DNA of 44,816 nt from Bacteroides sp. (GTDB taxonomy: Bacteria; Bacteroidota; Bacteroidia; Bacteroidales; Bacteroidaceae): the NCBI RefSeq assembly GCF_029057325.1, contig NZ_JAICZW010000136.1, positions 1-44,816 of the forward strand, given 5' to 3'. The position numbers and the translations under genes are program-made. Within the stretch, counting starts at the first letter, position 1. Every line of letters starts with the position of its first letter. The notes below the pieces were generated by a model. That model was not told the DNA's origin. It ran no database searches and worked only from the letters and a program-made list of their open reading frames with translations. Positions 17,609 through 25,187 of the stretch are shown here, piece by piece.

Positions 17609-19927
17609 TTATTCCCTTACATTTACTTTAATTTCCTTCGCTTCACAGTCTTTTGTTCCATAAAACATTTTTCTTTGTCTCCATTTTTGTGCTACCTTGT
17701 TTTTAAAGGAATAGGTGACGTGCATCTGGAGCATGGGGTTACGGTCAGTCATTCTTCCAGCAAAGAACAATCTGTAATTCTTGTCTTTTGCCCAAGTTCT
17801 GTAATTCTTTTTGCTGAGTATGAAGTTTTGTGCCATTAAGGCAACTTTCCATCCTTTGGGCAGGTTCCAAGAAAGATCAGCCTGGCTCCATAGATATTTT
17901 TCTATTTTTTGAGTAAGTGTGTATCTGTCGGGAGAATATCCGCCGGCTAATCTTAAAGAGACATTCTTGTAATAGAAGTTCCCGTTGAAGCTGATTTCCA
18001 AAGATTCACCATTGAATGCCATTCCTTTTTGAGATTTTTTTTGATAATTGCCCATCATGTTTATGTTACCGAAAGGAAGGTTGTAGTTGAGGATGGCACC
18101 GATTTTCAGGAAGTTGGCGCAGAGTAGATTTTGGTAAGTACTGATATATACATTATCTTCCATGTAGCTTACACCGGAAATGATGTCGGAAGAATAATCG
18201 TAACTGATGAAAGGCTCCAGATAGAGTCTTTTGTAGTTGAGCCGATAGGCAAATTGGACATGGTCCAGAAATTGCGGAGTCAGGTAAGGATTACCTTGTT
18301 GTACATATAGGCTGTCTGTGGACGTGTTGCGGGGATTTAGCTGTCCGGCAGATGGACTGAAACGTGCACGGCTGTAGTTCAGGCTCAGCGTATGTTTTTG
18401 GTTGAATTTGTATGTTAGTGCCAAGGCTGGTAGTACGTCTATGTAGTGGTTCCTGCTTTGGCCTGCTTTTGTGAACAGCATATCCATCCCCAGTGAGATG
18501 CTGTAGTTGAACTTGGAACCGGAACGGTTGTTGTCGAAGCCTGCGTACAGATACTCTTGCCATTTCTTGTAATGATAGACGGGAAATTTTTCCGCCATGT
18601 CATTTATACTAATGCTGGAATAAGTGGAATTGGAGCCTGCGCTAAAGGTATATTTATTCTTGATGATGTTTGTATAGTCCAGGCTCAACTTGCCAAAATG
18701 GTTGTTGTTTTTCAGATTTATCAATTTGTTGTATTTATAAAAGTCGTTGACATCATCCTGTTCTCCTTCGGAGCCGGAAAAACCGTAGATGTAATTGCTG
18801 GTAGCTTCTAAGGTCTGTTTTTTACTGAATGTATGTTTGTAGTAGAGGTAGGCGGTGGCTTGGCGGTATTTGTTGTCGTTTTGCATACGGCTGATGACGT
18901 TTGACTTCCTGCCATCGGACAAGTATTCCATACTTCCTTTAGATTCCATTCTTCTGTCCGATGGGGCTTCCACGTATTGTATATTGAAAGCTGTATAATT
19001 TTTGTTTGAGAAGATGCGATCGCCCCCTATTCCTGCATAATAGCTGTTTTGTGTAAAGTTTCGTATTTGGGATAGTTTTTGTAAGATATCTCCCGATTGA
19101 GTTTCTGAATAGTAATTACTTTTTTCATTCGCGTAATAAAAATGTCTGGCGTTCAGATATAATGACGAGTGCGTGTTTCCTGTTTCAAGATTGACACCTG
19201 TCGTTCCATGTCCGGAAGTTACGGCATGTTGTGTGAATACGTTTCCATTAAAATAACTGGGGGTAGGTATCCGTTTTAAATGGATGTTGAGGATGCAACT
19301 TGTTCCCTCCGATCCTAAGTAGCGTGCGGACGGGGTTTCAATAATCTCTACTGACTCTATCAGTTCCGGTCTCAGTACATCAATGTAATTTGGACGTTTC
19401 ACACCGTCTATCAGAATCAGTGGATTGTCTCCCGTGATGAGTTTGATATTGCGGTCGATAGGATTCACTAACAGCTTGGGAATCTCCACCAATGCATCAT
19501 AGGCAGTCTGTGCTTTCTTGGCGTGTTCGGATAGGAAGAAGGTGGTGCTTCCCGCTCCGCTTTTCACGATGTTGCGTTTGTCGCCCGTCACGGTGACTTC
19601 TTCCAGCTGTGTGGCATCCTCTTCCAAGGTGAACTGGGGCAGACGGATGTCCCCCGCCAGCTTGAAGGAATGCTCTATTTTCTTGAATCCCACCATGGAT
19701 ATGCGACAGATGTAGTTGCCCGGTTGCAGACCTTTCACGCAGAAGTTCCCTTTCTTGTCGGTGATGCCTCCTCCTGCCAGTGTATCGGCTTGCAGGAAAT
19801 AGACGGTACAGCCTTGCAGGGGAGATTTGTCTTTGTCCTTCACGTTTCCGCTCACGGAGGTCTGGGCGTGCAGGAGGGAGAGGTTGCACGCGATGGTTGT
19901 TATAAGCAAAAGAATGCGGTTCGTCAT
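17609..19927 (-). CDS. Outer-membrane beta-barrel protein, TonB-receptor-like (paralog 2)
   Basis: 772 residues, a tandem paralog of the protein encoded at 15242-17551 with the same signal peptide, carboxypeptidase-regulatory-like domain, plug and barrel order. The first roughly 145 residues are almost identical between the two, with only two base differences in the first 90 nt or so. The plug and barrel are clearly diverged and more AT-rich. This pattern suggests a duplication with recent gene conversion at the 5' end, or selection to keep the periplasmic domain constant while the barrel varies. It lies 12 nt after the radical SAM gene and 57 nt before paralog 1, so all are likely co-transcribed. 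Function in peptide handling is inferred from context. Confidence 0.85.
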   Translation of the reverse strand: MTNRILLLITTIACNLSLLHAQTSVSGNVKDKDKSPLQGCTVYFLQADTLAGGGITDKKGNFCVKGLQPGNYICRISMVGFKKIEHSFKLAGDIRLPQFTLEEDATQLEEVTVTGDKRNIVKSGAGSTTFFLSEHAKKAQTAYDALVEIPKLLVNPIDRNIKLITGDNPLILIDGVKRPNYIDVLRPELIESVEIIETPSARYLGSEGTSCILNIHLKRIPTPSYFNGNVFTQHAVTSGHGTTGVNLETGNTHSSLYLNARHFYYANEKSNYYSETQSGDILQKLSQIRNFTQNSYYAGIGGDRIFSNKNYTAFNIQYVEAPSDRRMESKGSMEYLSDGRKSNVISRMQNDNKYRQATAYLYYKHTFSKKQTLEATSNYIYGFSGSEGEQDDVNDFYKYNKLINLKNNNHFGKLSLDYTNIIKNKYTFSAGSNSTYSSISINDMAEKFPVYHYKKWQEYLYAGFDNNRSGSKFNYSISLGMDMLFTKAGQSRNHYIDVLPALALTYKFNQKHTLSLNYSRARFSPSAGQLNPRNTSTDSLYVQQGNPYLTPQFLDHVQFAYRLNYKRLYLEPFISYDYSSDIISGVSYMEDNVYISTYQNLLCANFLKIGAILNYNLPFGNINMMGNYQKKSQKGMAFNGESLEISFNGNFYYKNVSLRLAGGYSPDRYTLTQKIEKYLWSQADLSWNLPKGWKVALMAQNFILSKKNYRTWAKDKNYRLFFAGRMTDRNPMLQMHVTYSFKNKVAQKWRQRKMFYGTKDCEAKEIKVNVRE

Positions 19928-19939
19928 AGTAGCGTATGA

Positions 19940-21250
19940 TTATTGATTAAACGAGTTGCTAATATACGCATTATTGAAACGATAGCGCATATAATCGGCA
20001 ATATTTAACTCCATATTCTGTTTTTGGCAGAATCTTCTGAAGTCATTCGGGGTAGTTTCCAGTTGCTTCTGGCAGCAGGGTCCCCAGCATAACGGCAGGA
20101 ACTTGCACTTCCTGCATAGGTCATTGTCATAAGTGACGATAGACAGGCGTTTGTCCAATTTGGGTTGGTTCCAGTGTATGTTTCCGTCGGGCGACAAGAC
20201 TCCGTCTTGATGCTCCGTAGTGAAATCACGACCGGAACATTTATATACGGCGCCGTCGTAGGATATGACACATTGGTTTCGGACGGATGCCTTGCATGAA
20301 TAACTCCTTCTGGCCATATTCATGTACGATACTTTGAAGCCGTTCAGCATCCACAGGTTGATAATCGATTTCAGTTCCTCGTTGTCATAGTTCATAAAAG
20401 TACCGGTTTGCCATACGCGTTCCAGATGAATGCCTATTTTGCGACGGTTCACGTCAATCAGGTCCTTTATCAGGTCTTTCATGTAGGGAAGAGTCTCATC
20501 ATCGTAGTTGATACGCAAGTTGATATAGGTATTTTCCATCTGTTCGGTAAGCATATAGATGGTGCGTACCATGTTGTCATACGTGCCCTCTTTGGTTTCG
20601 GGTATGAATTTTATTTGGTCGTGCCGGTCCTTATATCCGTCTATGGATATTTGGAATGTGGCGTTTAAATCGTTGAACAGGGGAAGGGTGTCCGGAGTGA
20701 TGCAAACGGCGTTGGTGACAAAGAAGAAAGAAACACGCTTCTGCCGGGCGGTGACGTATTGTTTGATTTGCGACAACAAGGGATATAGCTCTTCCTTAAA
20801 ATACAACAAGGGTTCTCCTCCAAACAACTCGACGTTGAGGTAGTTCAGTTCCGGATTCCGGCTGAACAGCTGCTTTATGTATTCCAATATGGCTTGAGAA
20901 TTTTCGGCGGTCAGATGGCTGCCTTGAATGTGCTTCTCAAAGCAGTACCAGCACCGCAGGTTGCAGTCTAAGGAGGGGAGCAGGGTGAGGTGGTAGGTGT
21001 AAGGCGAATTTATGCTTGCGTCATATTCCTGGCACAATTCCTGATACTCGTCTGTTTCATCTTCTACGATAAATTTGTTCTTTATCAAATCATTATATGC
21101 TTTGGGAGATTCTTGGGAGAGCTTCTGCAGATTGTTTTTTAGCAACTCGGCGTCTGCATTTGAGAGGACACAGAACGAATCGCATTTGGTATTGTAACAG
21201 ATGACGTTGTTTTTGTTTTTAGTATATATATTGTAATAACTTACTTTCAT
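19940..21250 (-). CDS. Radical SAM/SPASM peptide maturase
   Basis: 436 residues. The N-terminal part (about 1-80) looks like a PqqD-type RiPP recognition element (YYNIYTKN, NTKCDSFCVLS, NDLIKNKFIVEDETDE). The radical SAM core has the CX3CX2C cluster at Cys96, Cys100 and Cys103 (CNLRCWYC), GGEP at 144-147 and SIDGYKDRHD near 202-211. The C-terminal SPASM region is rich in Cys (319, 327, 338, 379, 382, 388, 392, 393, 408) for auxiliary iron-sulfur clusters, including CRKCKFLPLCWGPCC. SPASM enzymes of this layout modify precursor peptides, often by crosslinking Cys sulfur to backbone carbon. The precursor gene lies 59 nt upstream, separated by a hairpin. The exact chemistry cannot be told from the sequence; a thioether crosslink is the leading guess given 11 Cys in the core. 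Confidence 0.93.
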   Translation of the reverse strand: MKVSYYNIYTKNKNNVICYNTKCDSFCVLSNADAELLKNNLQKLSQESPKAYNDLIKNKFIVEDETDEYQELCQEYDASINSPYTYHLTLLPSLDCNLRCWYCFEKHIQGSHLTAENSQAILEYIKQLFSRNPELNYLNVELFGGEPLLYFKEELYPLLSQIKQYVTARQKRVSFFFVTNAVCITPDTLPLFNDLNATFQISIDGYKDRHDQIKFIPETKEGTYDNMVRTIYMLTEQMENTYINLRINYDDETLPYMKDLIKDLIDVNRRKIGIHLERVWQTGTFMNYDNEELKSIINLWMLNGFKVSYMNMARRSYSCKASVRNQCVISYDGAVYKCSGRDFTTEHQDGVLSPDGNIHWNQPKLDKRLSIVTYDNDLCRKCKFLPLCWGPCCQKQLETTPNDFRRFCQKQNMELNIADYMRYRFNNAYISNSFNQ

Positions 21251-21275
21251 AATAGATTTTGTATTTAAGGTGTAA

Positions 21276-21303
21276 AATGAGGGTGAAGTGTTTCACCCTC
21301 ATT
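21276..21303 (-). terminator. Hairpin between precursor and maturase genes
   Basis: A perfect 12-bp stem (left arm 21276-21287, right arm 21292-21303) with a 4-nt loop, 7 nt after the precursor stop. On the minus strand the stem is followed by a short TTTT-containing stretch. It is probably a partial terminator or RNA-stabilising structure that keeps precursor mRNA in excess over the enzyme mRNA. Confidence 0.72.
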
Positions 21304-21309
21304 GATTTT

Positions 21310-21573
21310 CTACTGGGCAGGAGAGTTGTCGGCAGGGCTGTTACCTTCGCTAATACATCCGCATCCGGCTCCGGAACCGCACCCGCATCCACATCCGGCT
21401 CCGGAACTACATCCGCATCCACAACCGGCTCCGGTGCCACATTCACACCCGCAACCGGAACCGCTACTAGAGCTTGCAATTGTTCCTCCCAAGATGAACA
21501 TAAGCTCATCTCCCATTACCTCTATGCCTTCTAATGGCAATAGAGCTTCTTTCTCTGTAATGAAATTTTTCAT
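21310..21573 (-). CDS. RiPP precursor with GG leader and Cys-Gly repeat core
   Basis: 87 residues. The leader (1-30) ends in Gly29-Gly30 and fits the double-glycine consensus: hydrophobic at -12 (V19) and -4 (I27), Glu23 at -8, Leu24 at -7, and G at -2/-1. The C39 exporter should cut after Gly30. The predicted core is 57 residues: a Ser-rich spacer (33-40), then three copies of a 10-residue unit CGCxC(G/S)(S/T)GAG at 41-50, 51-60 and 61-70, plus CGC at 71-73, giving 11 Cys and 14 Gly in 33 residues; then an acidic, Pro/Asn/Ser tail. The start overlaps the glycosyltransferase stop (ATGA). The repeat is visible in the DNA as a 30-nt period at 21355-21453. The final product and activity are unknown. 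Confidence 0.88.
   Translation of the reverse strand: MKNFITEKEALLPLEGIEVMGDELMFILGGTIASSSSGSGCGCECGTGAGCGCGCSSGAGCGCGCGSGAGCGCISEGNSPADNSPAQ
21355..21453 (-). repeat. 30-nt tandem repeat coding the Cys-Gly core
   Basis: Three full copies and one partial copy of a 30-nt unit, each coding for CGCxC(G/S)(S/T)GAG. The codons differ slightly between units, so the array is not freshly expanded, but it remains open to copy-number change by slippage in multiples of ten residues. Confidence 0.85.
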
Positions 21574-22532
21574 AATGATTTGGTATTAAAATTATTACTA
21601 AGCCGCATGGCGCGGTCAAAGTCGATGGTAAATATCCGTTTGTAATGTTCGTTCAACTCTTCCAGCAGGCATTGGTTGTCCTCCAGTTGTTCCAGCATTC
21701 TTTGATACAAGAGCTCGTTTTGTTGTCGGCAGATGGAGAATACTTTTTCTTTCAGATTCTCGGGAAGCAACAGCGCTGCAATCCATAAGCGGTTATACAT
21801 CAACTCGTCTTGACATACTCGATAGGGAGAGCGCGTGCGGTAGATATGTCCTGCCTCAATATTCTTGATAAGCCGGCACCGGCCTCCTTCCATCCAGACT
21901 TTTAGCGATATATAAGTTTCGTCGAAACCATAACGGATAAGGCCTTCCAATCCACGGAGATGCATCCAATAGCGTTTGCTGGCGGCATAGGCTGCTCCAA
22001 ACACGCACGGAATATCTATGAGCTCTTTCTCCGGTTCCGGTTTTTCTCCGAATATCCATTTAGGTCTCAGTAAGTAGTCGTCCTGAAACGATATGTAGGC
22101 ACCATAAGACACTTCACGATCTGGAAGGGGGATTACCTCATCGCTTTCGTCTTTGATGAGAGCATACGTTTGGCAGCATAACAGCTGTCTGTCATCTTCG
22201 TTCAAATAACTTGCTATTTGTGCTGCCCAACCTTCCCGATAGAATCGCATGTGCGCGTCCAGAAACAGAAAATAGGGAGTTTGTATCAGGCTCACTCCCA
22301 AATCGCGGCAAGCAGCAATTCCAATTCTTTTTTCATTTCGGATATAGGCAACGGAGTAGGGCTTCAACATCTCTTCGTAGTCATACAGATGATTGGAAGC
22401 ATCGTTGATTACCAATATATCTACTTGTTCCGCAGCATATTGGCGTACGCTCTCTACGGTTCGTGCCACTTCTATTCCTTCATTTAGAAAAGAAATGATT
22501 ACTGTCAGCTGTTTCGTTGTGACTTCAGACAT
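21570..22532 (-). CDS. Glycosyltransferase resembling polypeptide GalNAc-transferases (GT2/GT27-like)
   Basis: 320 residues, a GT-A fold enzyme without membrane segments. The N-terminal half has VIISFLNEG (11-19), VINDAS near 41-46, RNEKRIGIAACRDLG (65-79) and the metal-binding LDAH at 91-94. The same order and spacing, including DxH rather than DxD, are found in eukaryotic polypeptide N-acetylgalactosaminyltransferases. The C-terminal half has FGAAYAASKRYW (178-189), YGFDE (201-205), LKVWMEGG (210-217) and GHIYRTRSPY (228-237), which mirror the GGLFAI, WGGEN, VWQCGG and GHVFRxxxPY segments of that family. It probably glycosylates the precursor encoded in the overlapping next gene, on Ser/Thr of the core or on Cys. 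Sugar donor and target are inferred. It lies 16 nt after the DUF3244-like gene. Confidence 0.88.
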   Translation of the reverse strand: MSEVTTKQLTVIISFLNEGIEVARTVESVRQYAAEQVDILVINDASNHLYDYEEMLKPYSVAYIRNEKRIGIAACRDLGVSLIQTPYFLFLDAHMRFYREGWAAQIASYLNEDDRQLLCCQTYALIKDESDEVIPLPDREVSYGAYISFQDDYLLRPKWIFGEKPEPEKELIDIPCVFGAAYAASKRYWMHLRGLEGLIRYGFDETYISLKVWMEGGRCRLIKNIEAGHIYRTRSPYRVCQDELMYNRLWIAALLLPENLKEKVFSICRQQNELLYQRMLEQLEDNQCLLEELNEHYKRIFTIDFDRAMRLSNNFNTKSL

Positions 22533-22548
22533 GCTTATTCGATATTCC

Positions 22549-22905
22549 TTATTCTACATCAAAGTAACCCCAATACTCATGCTTCCCGTCGTTTAATTCG
22601 AGAATGTAGGTTCCATTCTCAAGGTTCCCAAGAGGTAATTCATAAGTTTGTTGTGAAGAGAGGAAGATACTTTCTGATGAAATGATGTTTCCTTCTTCAT
22701 CTTTGACGGTTACTTGGAAACCTTCTATCGAAATTTCGGATTGTAGATAGATGGTGCAGGCTTCGTAGTAGGCGGTTGGTTTTATAAGAATAGAACGCTC
22801 TTTTTCATATCCTGTATTTACTTTATGTAGCTGAATTTTCTCTTGATTAGCCCATATCCCTATGCAAAGTGATAGTGCGTAAATAATAATAAGCAAACGT
22901 TTCAT
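22549..22905 (-). CDS. Small secreted DUF3244-like protein
   Basis: 118 residues: signal peptide (about 1-19, hydrophobic LLIIIYALSLCIGIWA), then an all-beta domain of about 95 residues. The pattern GFQVTVKDEEGNIISSES ... YELPLGNLENGTYILELNDG ... GYFDVE resembles the Ig-like DUF3244 proteins common in Bacteroides, which are often next to TPR regulators, as here. Function is unknown. As first gene of the operon, between promoter repeats and the glycosyltransferase, it could be an immunity, chaperone or anchoring protein for the peptide, but nothing in the sequence proves this. Confidence 0.75.
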   Translation of the reverse strand: MKRLLIIIYALSLCIGIWANQEKIQLHKVNTGYEKERSILIKPTAYYEACTIYLQSEISIEGFQVTVKDEEGNIISSESIFLSSQQTYELPLGNLENGTYILELNDGKHEYWGYFDVE

Positions 22906-22970
22906 AATAATATGTTTTGATTTTCGTCTGCGAATTTATTGGGTTTTAGTCGGTCTCCTATACGAAATCT

Positions 22971-23041
22971 GTGCGGTTTTTGTGCGGTTCTTGTTTTGTA
23001 ATGCTATTTTGTGCGGTTTCTAGTGTGTGTTTGTGCTGTTT
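22971..23041 (-). promoter_or_regulatory. Four GTGCGGTT-type repeats upstream of the RiPP operon
   Basis: On the plus strand GTGCGGTTT starts at 22971, GTGCGGTT at 22982, GTGCGGTTT at 23011 and the variant GTGCTGTTT at 23033. All point the same way and are spaced 11, 29 and 22 nt. They lie 66-136 nt before the first gene of the operon (22905). No good TAnnTTTG promoter is seen, which fits a promoter that needs an activator. The adjacent TPR/LuxR-like protein is the obvious candidate. Confidence 0.65.
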
Positions 23042-23052
23042 TTTGCAAGTGC

Positions 23053-24789
23053 TTATAGTGATTGAATGATTTTATCCCATTGTTCAGGTTTTCCTGTTTC
23101 CCCATGTGTTTTTTCATACAGCTTTTTGCGGGCAGAGACGATGGCAGATTTGCTCCTTCCGGTGAGCGTTGCGATGCCGGTTACATTGATTCCTATTTTG
23201 AGTAACAGGCAAATCTTCATTTCGATGTCACTTACGGGATAGATGGCTTGCAGGCGTGCAGTGAAATCTTTGTAGTAGCGGTTTATTTCGATGCGGAGCA
23301 CTTCCCAGTCTTGGCTATTTACTATTTTATCATTGTTGGCAGCATCTATAAATTTGCTGTAAATTTCTGATTGACGGAAGGCTATTTCAGCTAAAGCTTG
23401 TTCCTTTTGGTCTGCTTCTATTTTGCTGTTCATGCGAAGTATTTGCTCTTTTTGGGCTAAAAGTAATTTTTGCATGTTGATGTTGGTTGTATTACTTTGT
23501 TGCAATTCTGTTTCCAACTTTTCTATTTTCAGTTTATTCTCTTTGATGAATTGGGCGCTTTTCTGATATTGTTCTTCTTTTTGTCGTTTTAATTCTTTCA
23601 AGCTGTTTTGTAATAATAGTTTCTTGTGTTTGTTGATGTGGAAATAAATGAGAAAAGCAATACACAAAATACTGGCGATTAAAAATATGGTCACAATCCC
23701 AAAATGTTGTTGTGCATTTTGGATTTTTAGACGGTTATTCTCTTTTTCGTGCAACTGATAGTTGTAGAGCGATTGTATTTTGCGGATGTTTTCACTATCC
23801 GTAATGGTTTTAATGGTATCGGTTAGTTCAATGTATTTATTAAGATGCTGTGAAGCAGATTGATTATCAAGTTGCTCTTGACTGATTTTCGCTAATTGCC
23901 AGTGGGCTGTCTGTTGTGCATAGATATCATTGGCTTTTAATATACTTTTATAGTGATATATGGCAGAATCTATTTTTCCTGTTTCCAAATATAAATTGGC
24001 AGTTATGAAATGTCTGTTTGTCTGTTGTGCAGGCCGGGGTGAATCTAAAGATTGCAAAGATATCAGTGCTGAATCATATTGTTTCATTTGTGTATAAAGG
24101 CTTACCAAAGCTGTTTGCGCCTTGTCCATTAGTTGTTTCTTCCCGATTTCTTTTGCTTGTATGTAGGCTTGTTTATAGTAGAATAAAGCACTGTCAGCAT
24201 TGCCGAATGCGGTGAATGTATCTCCTATATCGCAAAGGTTGATAGCCATGCCTCTGTCATCTTTTAGAAGGACTTGATATTGGAAACTTTTTTTGTATGA
24301 TTTCATCGCCTCTTCATATACGTCTTGATATAAGAACAATTCCCCCATTTGACTATAAATAACTTTGAGCAACTTGTAATCAGTCCCCCCTTCCAGCAGT
24401 TCCGCGGCTTTCTGATAATAGCCCAGTGCTTGCGGTGCATCTCCCAAGTCGGAATATACGCGTCCTCCGTAATAATAAGCTTCCGGCAGGTGTCTCTTGT
24501 CCTTCTTCGTTTCATAATAACGGAGTACTTGTTGTATCAGGCTGTCCGAGGTGTGCGTGATGTAGGCTTTGTCTCGTGCTTTTATGCTGAGCAGTTGATA
24601 GTACATCTGTGTGCTTTGTGGCTCTGTGAGGATGCTGTTTTTGAGTCGCTCCAGCAGGGTGCAGGCGCTGTCCGGGTGGGTATAGATCAGTGTGTCTGCC
24701 GCTTGCAGGATGGCGGGATAAGGCTTGCGGTGGCAGGCTTGACAGCATAGGAGCAGGAGGCATACAGAAAGGAGTTTTATGGTTTTCAT
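23053..24789 (-). CDS. Membrane-anchored TPR regulator with LuxR-like HTH
   Basis: 578 residues. The N-terminal leader ends at Cys19 (CQAC), a possible lipobox. Tetratricopeptide-type helical repeats cover about 55-345 (for example LPEAYYYGGRVYSDLGD and INLCDIGDTFTAFGN), predicted outside the cytoplasm. One transmembrane helix (about 364-384) is followed by a long coiled coil (about 386-475) and a C-terminal helix-turn-helix (about 518-562, SDIEMKICLLLKIGINVTGIATLTGRS split over two helices). This design is frequent in Bacteroides: a sensor outside and a DNA-binding domain inside on one chain. It ends 147 nt before the RiPP operon, with the repeat array in between, and probably controls that operon. 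It is AT-rich compared with argS and the AAA genes. Confidence 0.85.
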   Translation of the reverse strand: MKTIKLLSVCLLLLCCQACHRKPYPAILQAADTLIYTHPDSACTLLERLKNSILTEPQSTQMYYQLLSIKARDKAYITHTSDSLIQQVLRYYETKKDKRHLPEAYYYGGRVYSDLGDAPQALGYYQKAAELLEGGTDYKLLKVIYSQMGELFLYQDVYEEAMKSYKKSFQYQVLLKDDRGMAINLCDIGDTFTAFGNADSALFYYKQAYIQAKEIGKKQLMDKAQTALVSLYTQMKQYDSALISLQSLDSPRPAQQTNRHFITANLYLETGKIDSAIYHYKSILKANDIYAQQTAHWQLAKISQEQLDNQSASQHLNKYIELTDTIKTITDSENIRKIQSLYNYQLHEKENNRLKIQNAQQHFGIVTIFLIASILCIAFLIYFHINKHKKLLLQNSLKELKRQKEEQYQKSAQFIKENKLKIEKLETELQQSNTTNINMQKLLLAQKEQILRMNSKIEADQKEQALAEIAFRQSEIYSKFIDAANNDKIVNSQDWEVLRIEINRYYKDFTARLQAIYPVSDIEMKICLLLKIGINVTGIATLTGRSKSAIVSARKKLYEKTHGETGKPEQWDKIIQSL

Positions 24790-25086
24790 GCTATTGGTTC
24801 ATTCTTTATTTGATGCAAATGAAGTAAAGAAAAAGAAAACCGCCTATTCGGGAAAGTGTTTTTGCTGATACTTAAATTTATTTAACGAATCCATCGTGTC
24901 AGGTAGCAGTTCTATTCACCCGATTGGAGTCCGATAGCTTGTAGGGCTGTACCTTGGTGCAGCCGCTCATCTGCATGCTTTCGGCTGCCGAATAGCCGTC
25001 TATGCTCAAGTTGCTCATTAACACATGAATCAGGCGTTTTTATACACCCGGTTGCACAAGAATATGTACGGAAACGGCGAATTTTA

Positions 25087-25187
25087 TTCGTTAGATAGCT
25101 GTCTAACGAACGGAAAACGGATATCTAACGAATGGTAAACAGCTGTCTAACGAGTAGGAAACGGTTATATAACGAATTAAAAACAAC
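25087..25187. repeat. 22-bp direct repeats with a flanking inverted repeat
   Basis: Four units of exactly 22 nt start at 25100, 25122, 25144 and 25166. The consensus is approximately TRTCTAACGAAYGGWAAACGG. The first three match each other well and the fourth is degenerate. Just before them TTCGTTAGA (25087-25095) forms an inverted repeat with TCTAACGAA of unit 1, 6 nt apart. The 22-nt period is two helical turns, as expected for a protein-binding array. Confidence 0.75.

Noticed and set aside
21310..21573. Metallothionein or keratin-like structural protein
   Set aside because: Cys density alone would allow it, but the consensus GG leader and the adjoining radical SAM, glycosyltransferase and C39 exporter genes favour a RiPP precursor.
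21259..21589. Plus-strand frames across the precursor giving Pro/His or Ser/Gly repeats
   Set aside because: They arise from the 30-nt repeat read backwards. The minus frame has the GG leader, gene coupling and neighbours that support it.
25100..25187. CRISPR array
   Set aside because: The 22-nt units are directly adjacent with no spacers between them and no cas gene is present.
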